Shown: piece after piece, positions 36,585 to 44,730 of the stretch
How the letters are laid out: every line of letters starts with the position of its first letter
Numbering within the stretch: the stretch's first letter is position 1
Assembly (NCBI GenBank): GCA_937899835.1
Contig: CALCCE010000291.1
Location: forward strand, 25,964 to 89,963
DNA length: 64,000 nt
Origin: an uncultured Flavobacteriales bacterium
GTDB lineage: Bacteria; Bacteroidota; Bacteroidia; Flavobacteriales_G; Salibacteraceae
Reading direction: 5' to 3'
Made by a program: the position numbers and the translations under genes
The notes under the pieces: model-generated
What the model saw: only the letters and a program-made list of their open reading frames with translations
Databases searched by the model: none
What the model was told of the DNA's origin: nothing

Positions 36585-37430
36585 TTATTGGCTGGTTTTA
36601 CGATAAATATTTTCACGAAAGTTTCCTTTCGCAAATTGTGCTTTTACCAAGGTGCCGTCCAAAGACTCCATGGTGCCGATGGCCAGGTAGCTTCCCCGAG
36701 CCAAACTACTTGAAAAAGTGCTGAGGACCCGGTTTTGCAGGTCTTTGTTAAAATAGATCATCACATTGCGGCAAAGCACCAAATCAAATCCTCCAATACT
36801 ACCTTCCCGGGCTAGATCGTGTTCTTGAAAGGTTACCGGGCGCAGAAGCCTGGGATCAATGCGCATCGTATTGTCTTCGCGTTTGAAGTAATGCGTAAGG
36901 GACGAATTGCCCAAAAAGCTGCTGTAGTTTTTTTGGTTAAGTTCCATTTTCTTGGCATCAATCAGGCCCGATTGGGCCACTTTCAATACGTCTGAATTGA
37001 TGTCGGTTGCCGTGATGCGCACCTTGTCTAACATGCCTGCTTCGGACAGCATAATGAGCATGGTGTATACCTCCTCTCCGGAGGAACAGCCAGCGTGCCA
37101 AATTTTAATGCGGTAACGTTTGTTCAGCTCCGGCAACAATTTGTCGCGCATTTCGCGCCAAAAAGAGCTGTCGCGAAACATCTCAGTGACATTAACCGTG
37201 ATCTCTTTCAGAAAAAAGTTGAAGAATACCGGGTCTTTGATCATGCGCTCAATCAGGACGGAGACCGAGGTGATTTTTTGCAGGCGCATGAACCGCTCTA
37301 ACCTTCTGCGGAAGGAGGAAAGAGCATAGTTGCTAAAGTCGAACCCGTAGGATTCCTGAACGGCTCGGCTGATTCTTCTGACTTCAGAAACACCGATTGT
37401 CAATTCGTTTGTTGACAAACTACCTTCCAT
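36585..37430 (-). CDS. cheR: CheR-type methyltransferase 2
   Basis: The 281-residue protein is a clear paralogue of the adjacent CheR: SSFRRRLERFM, KEITVNVTEMFRDSSFW, KIWHAGCSSGEEVYTMLI, ITATDINSDVLK, FDLVLCRNVMIYFNK. All SAM-binding and catalytic blocks are intact, so neither copy looks decayed. Sixty bases separate them. Two full methyltransferases with a single esterase suggest two targets or two sites on one target. Confidence 0.94.
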   Translation of the reverse strand: MEGSLSTNELTIGVSEVRRISRAVQESYGFDFSNYALSSFRRRLERFMRLQKITSVSVLIERMIKDPVFFNFFLKEITVNVTEMFRDSSFWREMRDKLLPELNKRYRIKIWHAGCSSGEEVYTMLIMLSEAGMLDKVRITATDINSDVLKVAQSGLIDAKKMELNQKNYSSFLGNSSLTHYFKREDNTMRIDPRLLRPVTFQEHDLAREGSIGGFDLVLCRNVMIYFNKDLQNRVLSTFSSSLARGSYLAIGTMESLDGTLVKAQFAKGNFRENIYRKTSQ

Positions 37431-37508
37431 ATTTGAACTGGATTAAATGCTTTTCCAGGTAATACCTGGAGGAGAACAAGCGTAGGAGTAAGAAAAAGTA
37501 GTGTGTGC

Positions 37509-37904
37509 TTAACTTTTGGCCAACCAACTGGCTGCCTCGTCCACATTGTCGAAGTACTTGTCGTCTACGGGTGAAACCTCGTTGGCTTCTTCCATAATAT
37601 CGTCTACTGCCAATTGGGAAAAAACATCTTTTGGAACGATAAGCGCAATCTTGTTGTAGCCCAAGGCCAAAGCTTGTGGCAACCATTCTTCAATGACCCA
37701 TTTTTGATCCTCTGGTGCTATTGGGCCTAAGTTGGATGAATTGGAAAGAATCTTGGTGTATCCTTTTTCTTTCATCAGACCCATCGTTTGGTTCATTCCA
37801 TTGCGAAACTCCTCACTAGTAGCAAAACGCTTCCATTCAACAACACTACAGCCAATAGTATCGTCTCCGCTAACTTGTAGGTATTCAGAATTAAAATAGG
37901 TCAT
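37509..37904 (-). CDS. STAS/SpoIIAA-like protein
   Basis: The 131-residue soluble alpha/beta protein has the layout of STAS/SpoIIAA-like proteins, with segments KGYTKILSNSSNLGPI, ALGYNKIALIVPKDVFSQLAV and the terminal helix NVDEAASWLAK. In partner-switching pathways STAS proteins are the phosphorylated antagonist. Here it lies within the Che/Sia run, between the sensor gene and cheR2. The conserved phosphorylatable Ser of true SpoIIAA is not obvious, so this may be a structural relative with another role. Confidence 0.75.
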   Translation of the reverse strand: MTYFNSEYLQVSGDDTIGCSVVEWKRFATSEEFRNGMNQTMGLMKEKGYTKILSNSSNLGPIAPEDQKWVIEEWLPQALALGYNKIALIVPKDVFSQLAVDDIMEEANEVSPVDDKYFDNVDEAASWLAKS

Positions 37905-37924
37905 GGGAGGTAAGGTTTGTTGGT

Positions 37925-40111
37925 TTAGTTCTCAGAGAGCTGCTGGGCTTCCAACTCAGTAATTCTTGATTTCAGTTGCTTTTCTTTTTCCTTGCTTTTG
38001 GAAATGAACTGCTCCATGATTTTCTTCTGCGCATTGATTTGACTTTCTGAACGTTTCTTTTCTTCTAATCGAATGCGCTCCACCTCTTTCTTTTGATCTT
38101 CCAACTCCGACTGAATGCTTTGCATTTCTTCCAGGTTCATCCGCATCTCCTCTTCCTGCGCTTTCATTTCTTCCAGTTGCAACCGGATCTGATTTTCTTG
38201 CTTTTTCTGGCCGGTAACATCGATGGCGAATTGCATTACCTTATAAGGTCTACCGTTAACGTCCAGAATAGGCGTATAGGTGGAGTTTAGCCAGATGCTC
38301 ACCCCTTTTTTTCCTTTAGACTCAAAAATGGCATTCTTAATTTCACCTCGTCCTAATGACTCCCAAAGGTGGTCGTAGGCTCCTGAAGAGATGTACTCAT
38401 CGTTGAAGAATACCTTGTTGGTTTTGCCGTGCAACTCGTCTTCCGATTCGTAACCCATGGTTTTTAGGAAAATCGGATTCACCGATTGTATAGCTCCCGA
38501 TAGGTCGTACTCCGCAGCCGCAAGCGTGGAATTGATACCATTGAGCTGACCACTCAATTCTACGTCTTTCCGTGCCATTTCTTCCTGAGTAGCTTGCAGC
38601 TCTTCCATGTTTTGGCGCATCTCTTCTTCCTGAGCGCGCATTTCTTCAGTCATCTTTTGCGATTCGCCCAATAGGCGAGCAGTACGCACGTTGATCCGAA
38701 CTCCAGAAATGGTCGATGCAATACTTTCTGCCAGCTTTTCTACAAATTGAACCTCATGGTCTTCAAAGGATTTGAATGAAGCAATTTCAATGACGCCATA
38801 AATCTCTTCATTCACCATCAGTGGCACAATCAGCAAACTCCGTGGGGTAGCTTCGCCAAGCCCCGAAGTAATGGTAACGTACTGCGTAGGAATGTCGGTC
38901 ATGTAAATCGTTTCTTGCTCAAGCACACATTGGCCAAGCAAGCCTTCGCCGATGTCTATCCGGCGTTCTTTGTATTTCCTGCGCTCATAGGCATAACAAG
39001 CCTCCAGCTGCAAGAATTTGCTTTCCAAACTATCATCGGTAGCATCGGTATCATCTTCTGAATCGAGGATGAACAAACCACCCTGATTGGCATTTACGTA
39101 CTGTACCAGGTTGCTAATGATTTCGTAAGAAAGCTCGGCGAGGTTTTCGGAGTTGCCGCGTAAAATATCAGCAAACTTGGCCAAGCCTTCGGTTGCCCAG
39201 TTTCTGCGGGTATCTTCTTCGGCTACTTTGGCCAGGTTGTCACGCATGTTGAGCAAAGCCTGTCCCAACACATCGGCATCTTCAGGAGCAAATGCTGAGT
39301 CGAGTTCTCCGCTACCAATTTGTTCGGCAAAAGCTGCGTTGGCTTTTAAGGTTTCGGACTCGGCGTCTCTTTCTTTTTCCAGGACCCTAAAACCAGAAGA
39401 TAATTTTCGGTGCACGATGTAAAGAAGTGCACCAGCCAAGACCGTTATTACCAGAAGTAGGCCAGCAAAAACCCATCTCGATACACCTACACCAAGAACT
39501 TTATCATACCTGCGGGCTTCAAGGGATTGTCCCAATTGGGCAATCCCCAATAAGGCGTCTTCCAACTGTTCGGTCACCACCGTTTTTATTTCTCCGTTGC
39601 GGTTGAGGGTCTCATTATATGTCTGCAACTCAGGAGAAGGCCCCGTTGCTGCTACAAAAAGACTATCCGAACTGGCAGTGTCTATCTCTTGAATTGATGG
39701 AGTTGGTGGTTGATCACCAATCCATTGTATTTCTAACAAGGTATTCCGTGCCTTGGTCACCTCCTTGCTCAAACCAATGATTTCAGCGATAACAGGATCG
39801 TCTTGATCCATCTCGAAATAGCCAATTTCGGTGGCACCGCCGGTGGCCATTTTTTTCAAAATTTTCGCTGCTTTTTCCAAGCGATCTCCAATGGCATTGG
39901 AGGAGATGGTGTCGTTGGTGATGGCCAGGGAAGTCACAGACACGCGGCTATTGGCCAATTCCCGTTCTGCTTCAGCTGATAGGTTTTGCAATACCTGATC
40001 GTAAACAAGTTGATGGGTATCTTTTTGGTGGGCCACCCAAAAAAGCACCACAACTGCTAAGGCAAGTGCGCCAGAAATAGTTATAACAATTGCGGAATCT
40101 CTCCAGTTCAT
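37925..40111 (-). CDS. Membrane sensor with GAF, PAS and EEEMR coiled coils, no kinase
   Basis: The 728-residue protein has membrane helix 1 (about 7-27), a periplasmic helical domain (about 28-210), helix 2 (about 213-233) and a HAMP-like segment (FAEQIGSGELDS). A GAF domain (about 315-475), a linker coiled coil (about 484-520), a PAS domain (about 523-638) and a long C-terminal coiled coil (about 639-728) follow. There is no histidine kinase, cyclase or phosphatase domain. The two coiled coils contain nearly the same motif, AQEEEMRQNMEELQ and AQEEEMRMNLEEMQ. It is closely related to the PP2C protein from HAMP through the linker. It is the first gene of the Che/Sia run and may be the receptor whose coiled coils CheR/CheB modify. 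Confidence 0.9.
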   Translation of the reverse strand: MNWRDSAIVITISGALALAVVVLFWVAHQKDTHQLVYDQVLQNLSAEAERELANSRVSVTSLAITNDTISSNAIGDRLEKAAKILKKMATGGATEIGYFEMDQDDPVIAEIIGLSKEVTKARNTLLEIQWIGDQPPTPSIQEIDTASSDSLFVAATGPSPELQTYNETLNRNGEIKTVVTEQLEDALLGIAQLGQSLEARRYDKVLGVGVSRWVFAGLLLVITVLAGALLYIVHRKLSSGFRVLEKERDAESETLKANAAFAEQIGSGELDSAFAPEDADVLGQALLNMRDNLAKVAEEDTRRNWATEGLAKFADILRGNSENLAELSYEIISNLVQYVNANQGGLFILDSEDDTDATDDSLESKFLQLEACYAYERRKYKERRIDIGEGLLGQCVLEQETIYMTDIPTQYVTITSGLGEATPRSLLIVPLMVNEEIYGVIEIASFKSFEDHEVQFVEKLAESIASTISGVRINVRTARLLGESQKMTEEMRAQEEEMRQNMEELQATQEEMARKDVELSGQLNGINSTLAAAEYDLSGAIQSVNPIFLKTMGYESEDELHGKTNKVFFNDEYISSGAYDHLWESLGRGEIKNAIFESKGKKGVSIWLNSTYTPILDVNGRPYKVMQFAIDVTGQKKQENQIRLQLEEMKAQEEEMRMNLEEMQSIQSELEDQKKEVERIRLEEKKRSESQINAQKKIMEQFISKSKEKEKQLKSRITELEAQQLSEN

Positions 40112-40352
40112 TGCTTGTGTGTGTTAAAATTGTCTGGGATGAAGACCGAATTAAATGAGTTTGAAAATATTGGGTTTTTGGCTTCCCGAACAAGATTCTG
40201 CTTAACGAAGTAAGGAATAAAAAGTTACAGCTTGAACCGTGGGGCTCCTGTAAGCGACAAAGTGTCTGCAACTATACATTTTTCGAGGGTTTAACCACGG
40301 CAGTTGCAGCTCTTTTTCCGCCTCAACACCCTACTTGAATTCGGAGTGAATT

Positions 40353-41795
40353 TTAGAGTTGGATGCACACATTTTGAGGCTCTGTAAAAAATTGCAGTGC
40401 TTCAAAACCTCCTTCACGTCCTACGCCAGACTGTTTTACTCCTCCAAAGGGAGTGCGCAGGTCGCGCAACAGCCAACAATTGATCCAGGTGATGCCAGCA
40501 TGCAATTGATTGGCTACCCGGTGGGCGCGCGAGAGGTTTTCGGTCCAAACAATAGAGGCAAGGCCATAAGGAGTATTGTTGGCGTGGGTAACGGCTTCTT
40601 CCTCGGTGTCAAAAGGAGCAATGGTGACTACCGGGCCAAAAATCTCTTCCTGGTTGGTGCGGCAGTGGGGGCCAAGTCCTTCAAGCACGGTAGGTTGAAG
40701 GTAATAACCTTCAGATAGCGGACCTTCAAGAGTAACTTGTTGACCTCCGGCAAGTACGGTTCCACCTTCTTCTTGGGCCAATTGAATGTAGCTGATTACC
40801 TTTTCAAGGTGTGCTTTGGATACCAATGCGCCCTGCCGGGTGGTTGCTAAGCTTGGGTCTCCCGGCACCATGCGTTTCACTTTTTCTACAAAAGCATTTT
40901 TGAACTTCTCGTAAATCGGGCGCTCCACATAGATGCGAGAACCACAAAGGCAAATTTGTCCCTGGTTGGCAAATGAGGATCGTACGGTAGTAGCAATCAT
41001 TTTATCAAAGTCGCAATCGGCAAAAATCAGGTTAGGATTTTTGCCGCCCAATTCTAAAGAGAGCTTTTTGAACATTGGAGCCGCAGTACGGGCAATGTGC
41101 TCGCCTGTGGAAGTGCCTCCGGTAAAGGAAATAAGTGGAATTTCGGGATGCTCTACGATGGCTTGCCCCACTTTAGGTCCGTATCCATGCACGATGTTTA
41201 ATACTCCGGGAGGAAATCCAGCTTCTATGCACAGCTCCGATAGCAGAAAGGCGGTCATGGGAGTGATTTCTGAAGGCTTGGCCACCACACAGTTGCCAGC
41301 AGCAAGAGCAGGGGCAATCTTCCAAGAAAACAGGTATAGCGGAAGGTTCCAGGGAGAGATACAACCGGCGATCCCTACCGGTTTGCGGAGGGTGTAATTT
41401 ATCGCCTTGTCTTCCATGATGTGGGCCTCGGAAGCAAACTGCTCGATGGCAGTGGCATAAAAATGAAAATTGCTGGAAGCTCTTGGGATGTCTACGTTTC
41501 GGGCGAGGGAAACCGGTTTCCCATTGTCTTTTGATTCAGCTTGTGCCAGGCGTTCGAGGTTTTGCTCAATCAATTGAGAAAGTCGGAGCAAGAGGCGAGA
41601 TCGCTCTCCAACAGAAGTGACCGACCAGCTGGGAAAAGCCTTCTGCGCTGCTTCTACCGCCAAAGCAACGTCCCGCTCGTCGGAATCCGGGATAAGGGAA
41701 TACACCTTGCCGGTAGCGGGTTGATAATTGTCAATCCAATCTTGGCCTACCGGGTCCATCAGCTGGCCAGCGATGTAGTTTTGCAGTTTTTCCAT
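40353..41795 (-). CDS. 2-aminomuconate 6-semialdehyde dehydrogenase-like ALDH
   Basis: The 480-residue enzyme of the aldehyde dehydrogenase superfamily has Asn150 in ISPWNLPL, Glu248 in LELGGKNP and nucleophile Cys282 in ANQGQICLCGSRI. The C-terminal block RDLRTPFGGVKQSGVGREGG is characteristic of hydroxymuconic/2-aminomuconic semialdehyde dehydrogenases (AmnC, ALDH8A1). With 3-hydroxyanthranilate dioxygenase and ACMSD encoded nearby, oxidation of 2-aminomuconate semialdehyde to 2-aminomuconate with NAD+ is the best guess. The longer frame from 41861 is rejected; ATG 41795 gives the normal start MEKLQNYIAGQ. Confidence 0.9.
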   Translation of the reverse strand: MEKLQNYIAGQLMDPVGQDWIDNYQPATGKVYSLIPDSDERDVALAVEAAQKAFPSWSVTSVGERSRLLLRLSQLIEQNLERLAQAESKDNGKPVSLARNVDIPRASSNFHFYATAIEQFASEAHIMEDKAINYTLRKPVGIAGCISPWNLPLYLFSWKIAPALAAGNCVVAKPSEITPMTAFLLSELCIEAGFPPGVLNIVHGYGPKVGQAIVEHPEIPLISFTGGTSTGEHIARTAAPMFKKLSLELGGKNPNLIFADCDFDKMIATTVRSSFANQGQICLCGSRIYVERPIYEKFKNAFVEKVKRMVPGDPSLATTRQGALVSKAHLEKVISYIQLAQEEGGTVLAGGQQVTLEGPLSEGYYLQPTVLEGLGPHCRTNQEEIFGPVVTIAPFDTEEEAVTHANNTPYGLASIVWTENLSRAHRVANQLHAGITWINCWLLRDLRTPFGGVKQSGVGREGGFEALQFFTEPQNVCIQL

Positions 41796-41864
41796 GGTCG
41801 TACTTTTAGCTTGGCAAGCTGTAAAACTACGTTTTTTGAGAAGCGGACTAAATACCCACAAACG

Positions 41865-41888
41865 AAAAAGGGGGCCACAAGTGCCCCC
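41865..41888 (-). terminator. Terminator of the 41930-42913 gene
   Basis: On the minus strand GGGGGC pairs with GCCCCC across a 7-base loop, followed by TTTTT. It lies 40 bases past the stop of the T9SS gene. Confidence 0.85.
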
Positions 41889-41929
41889 AATTCCGATTCT
41901 GCCTAACTAAACTAACTATTCACCTTTTT

Positions 41930-42913
41930 TTAGTCGACGACCAGTTTTTTGGTCATGCTTTTTTTGCCTTGTTGAAGGGTTAGAAAATAAATGCCACTTC
42001 CGTTTTGACTAATGTCGATGGTTTCACTCAACCTATCGCCCCCGTTGATTTGGCGCTCGATCAATACCTTTCCATTGACATCGGTAATGCGCAGGTTGAC
42101 CGGTGCTTTTTTGGTCAACTCTGCTTCTATGGTGAAGCGCCCATCATTTGGATTCGGAAATAAGTTCAGGGAGTTGACTTTTAGAGTTTTACGCTGGATT
42201 TTTGTCCTTTCTACATCAGTATCGTTAGGGTCTTCTACGCTGACGATGCGCATCACCTTCACTACTTTTATTTCTTTCTCTTCAGTAGCTGTTTCTTCTT
42301 CGGTGGTTTCTACCATCATCATGTAAATCTTTTTTTCCTGTACACTGGCGTCTTGTGGAATCACAATGACCTCTTCTTTCACTTCCCCATTTTCCTGTTC
42401 CTGTACCACCTTCACTTCAGTTGTTCCATTTTGGGTCGTATACACCGTTACTTCCGATTCTCCTGCTACCACCGTTGTGGGTTCTTCTCCACTTACCTCT
42501 TTGCTTACCATAATTACCTGTGCATTCTCCAACCCATCGACATTCTTTAAGTAAATTGTTTCATTGCTTTCAGAAGCACGATTGCGTAAAGTCTCTAAGC
42601 TCCAGGAGTTGTAATCTTTTTTATTGTTGGCCAACCATTCATCAGCTGCCGCACCGGTAAAAGTTTCGGTTGTTTGTTGACCGTCGATCGTTTGCGTTAC
42701 TACCAAAGTCTTTACCCCGTCTTTTATTTCAAGGTTGATTTTTTCGGTTTTGATGATCGATTGTGTTTCAGCAACTTCTTCCCGTGGCTTTTCATCTGTA
42801 CCGGGTGTTCCGGTTTGGGCGCTGGTGGCCAGCGTAAAGAGCACGAGGGCAACCAGCAGAAATCCTGCAGTGAGTGCATTTTTGTGTTGGAGGGGGAGCG
42901 ATTTAAAACTCAT
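41930..42913 (-). CDS. T9SS-targeted secreted protein (type A sorting domain)
   Basis: The 327-residue protein has an N-terminal signal peptide (hydrophobic core TAGFLLVALVLFTLAT, cleavage near SAQ). The middle is rich in Glu, Val and Thr with alternating charged beta-like stretches (VVQEQENGEVKEEVIVIP; VETTEEETATEEKEIKVVKV). It ends in a type A T9SS sorting domain: NLFPNPNDGRFTIEAEL ... GIYFLTLQQGKKSMTKKLVV. It should be exported to the surface. It is transcribed divergently from a two-component system, and the shared intergenic region has phased repeats, so the system may control it, perhaps in an envelope response. No family is recognised for the middle. Confidence 0.88.
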   Translation of the reverse strand: MSFKSLPLQHKNALTAGFLLVALVLFTLATSAQTGTPGTDEKPREEVAETQSIIKTEKINLEIKDGVKTLVVTQTIDGQQTTETFTGAAADEWLANNKKDYNSWSLETLRNRASESNETIYLKNVDGLENAQVIMVSKEVSGEEPTTVVAGESEVTVYTTQNGTTEVKVVQEQENGEVKEEVIVIPQDASVQEKKIYMMMVETTEEETATEEKEIKVVKVMRIVSVEDPNDTDVERTKIQRKTLKVNSLNLFPNPNDGRFTIEAELTKKAPVNLRITDVNGKVLIERQINGGDRLSETIDISQNGSGIYFLTLQQGKKSMTKKLVVD

Positions 42914-42961
42914 AGTAGTTGAATTTTTATGGTGAGCGTTTCCAGGTGTTTTTGCTTAGAT

Positions 42962-42969
42962 CAAATGTA
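42962..42969 (-). promoter_or_regulatory. -7 promoter element of the T9SS gene
   Basis: The minus strand reads TACATTTG, matching TAnnTTTG, and it lies about 49 bases upstream of ATG 42913. The first of four TGTTAA-type repeats begins 22 bases further upstream, close to the -33 position. Confidence 0.6.
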
Positions 42970-42990
42970 GAGAACGCACTTGCTGACCGG

Positions 42991-43029
42991 TGTTAAACGC
43001 CTCGTTAACAACTGTTAAAATCTGTTAAG
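42991..43029. promoter_or_regulatory. Four phased TGTTAA-type repeats, putative response-regulator operator
   Basis: TGTTAAA (42991), CGTTAAC (43003), TGTTAAA (43013) and TGTTAAG (43023) are direct repeats spaced 12, 10 and 10 bases, about one helical turn each. They lie between two divergent -7 elements. OmpR-family regulators typically bind such phased direct repeats as dimers. The likely binder is the regulator encoded at 44727-45425. Confidence 0.6.
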
Positions 43030-43055
43030 CCTCAGTAAGTTAGGCACTCCGTACC

Positions 43056-43063
43056 TAAGTTTG
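43056..43063 (+). promoter_or_regulatory. -7 promoter element of the two-component operon
   Basis: TAAGTTTG matches TAnnTTTG; GTG 43102 lies 38 bases downstream. The last TGTTAA-type repeat ends 26 bases upstream of the element, where an activator could contact RNA polymerase. Confidence 0.6.
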
Positions 43064-43101
43064 CATTCAACTAAAGCACTCATTCAGACGTTTTACCCAC
43101 T

Positions 43102-44730
43102 GTGAAAAAGCAATTCATCACCTTATTAGTAGTAGCCATGGGACTGGCTCTCATCGGGCTAATTGGTGTGCAAATTTATTGGGTAGATACTGCTGTCACT
43201 TTGCACAAGGAACGGTTTCGCGACAACGTCAATTCAGCCCTCGCGGTATTGGTGAACAACCTGGAGAAAAAGGAAGCTTTGGCTTCTCTTCGTTCACACT
43301 ATCAAGGGCGCTACTTGTTTTTTGATTCTGACACCTTAGCCGAAGAAGGTTTGGCTACCGGGATTGCCGATTCGCTTTTCGACTATTTGCAAGTGACCAA
43401 ATTTGATCGTCAGAACGATCAGGTGGTCGTAGACATGGTAGAAGCCCATGGAGGCCAACGTATCACCAAACAAATGGTGAGTAGTTCTAAAAACGATCGG
43501 CTTGGGGCCGACTTGAAACAACTGAATGCAGAGGTTGAATTTGAAGAAGGGCCTGTATCCAATATTTATGTGGGAAGAATCGGTGCAGGCAACGAGGTAG
43601 ACTCCATGGTGGAAGTGCGCGTACAACACAAAACCGCCATTATTGGAGATGTAGTAGAAAGCCTTATCAAAATCAACCTCAATGAATCGATTGAAGATCG
43701 GCTGTTGAATGTCAATCTCGATTCCCTGCTGGCCGGGGTGCTGTTGCAAAAAGAGATCAATGCACAATACGAGTATGCGGTGGTCGACCCGCACGGAACT
43801 ATCCGGTTAGGCAATTTGGTGGATATCGGTAACCTGCAAACGGCTGATTTTCGCACCGATCTGTTTCCAAACGATATTTTGAGGGATGAAAACCAATTGA
43901 TCCTGCATTTCCCGCATCAACAGACCTACCTGTTGCGCACCATGTGGGCGGTATTATTAACTGCCAGTTTGCTGATTTTGGCAGTTGTAGCTGGTTTTTA
44001 CTTCAGCATTTTAACCATCATTCGGCAGAAGAAACTCTCTGTGATCAAAAATGATTTTATCAACAACATGACCCACGAGCTCAAAACACCGATCTCGACC
44101 ATTTCTTTGGCGTGTGAGGCGTTGAGCGATCCCGATATCGGGCAGCGTCCGGTTTCTGTGTCGAGGTACATCAGCATGATTGGCGATGAAAACAAGCGCT
44201 TGGGAATGTTGGTGGAAGAGGTGTTGCAAAGTGCGGTTTTTGACAAAGGTGACTTTGAATTGAAACGCGAAGAGGTGGACTTGCACCAGTTGTTGCAAAA
44301 CGTAGTTGATAAAATAGGAATCCAGGTAAAAGAGCGAAAAGGGTTGCTCGAAACCCATCTCAAAGCCAACCTATATCAGTTAAAAGCAGATCGGGTACAC
44401 CTCACGAATGTATTTTATAACCTGATCGACAATGCCAACAAGTACAGCCGGCAGCAACCAAAAATTTCGGTCTCTACACGCAATGAAAATGATGGTGTAG
44501 TGATATCCATTGCCGATCAAGGTATTGGCATCAGCAAAGAAAATCAACGAAAAATATTTGAACGACTCTACCGGGTACCCACCGGAAACCTACACGATGT
44601 GAAGGGCTTTGGCCTTGGCCTGAGCTATGTGCGCATTGTGACCGAACGCCATGGGGGCAAAGTAGAGGTACAAAGCGAGCTGGGCAAAGGCAGTCGCTTT
44701 GATGTTTTCATTCCAATCACCCGACCATGA
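43102..44730 (+). CDS. Membrane sensor histidine kinase
   Basis: The 542-residue protein starts at GTG (MKKQFITLLVVAMG). Helix 1 spans about 7-27, followed by a large periplasmic sensor (about 30-280) of no recognised family and helix 2 (about 282-304). HisKA has the phosphorylated His325 in INNMTHELKTPIS. The HATPase domain has the N box FYNLIDNANKYS, ISIADQGIGISKENQ and GFGLGLSYV. It should phosphorylate the response regulator encoded next to it, whose start overlaps by ATGA. There is no HAMP domain, as is common in this phylum. Confidence 0.95.
   Translation: MKKQFITLLVVAMGLALIGLIGVQIYWVDTAVTLHKERFRDNVNSALAVLVNNLEKKEALASLRSHYQGRYLFFDSDTLAEEGLATGIADSLFDYLQVTKFDRQNDQVVVDMVEAHGGQRITKQMVSSSKNDRLGADLKQLNAEVEFEEGPVSNIYVGRIGAGNEVDSMVEVRVQHKTAIIGDVVESLIKINLNESIEDRLLNVNLDSLLAGVLLQKEINAQYEYAVVDPHGTIRLGNLVDIGNLQTADFRTDLFPNDILRDENQLILHFPHQQTYLLRTMWAVLLTASLLILAVVAGFYFSILTIIRQKKLSVIKNDFINNMTHELKTPISTISLACEALSDPDIGQRPVSVSRYISMIGDENKRLGMLVEEVLQSAVFDKGDFELKREEVDLHQLLQNVVDKIGIQVKERKGLLETHLKANLYQLKADRVHLTNVFYNLIDNANKYSRQQPKISVSTRNENDGVVISIADQGIGISKENQRKIFERLYRVPTGNLHDVKGFGLGLSYVRIVTERHGGKVEVQSELGKGSRFDVFIPITRP

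Noticed and set aside
40266..40309. Inverted repeat CTGCAACT/AGTTGCAG followed by a T-run
   Set aside because: Only 8 bp with a 28-base loop, and no plus-strand gene ends before it; too weak to call a terminator or RNA.
42991..43029. Short direct repeats considered as a CRISPR array
   Set aside because: The repeats are only 7 bases with 3-5 base gaps, and no Cas gene is present. An operator is the better reading.
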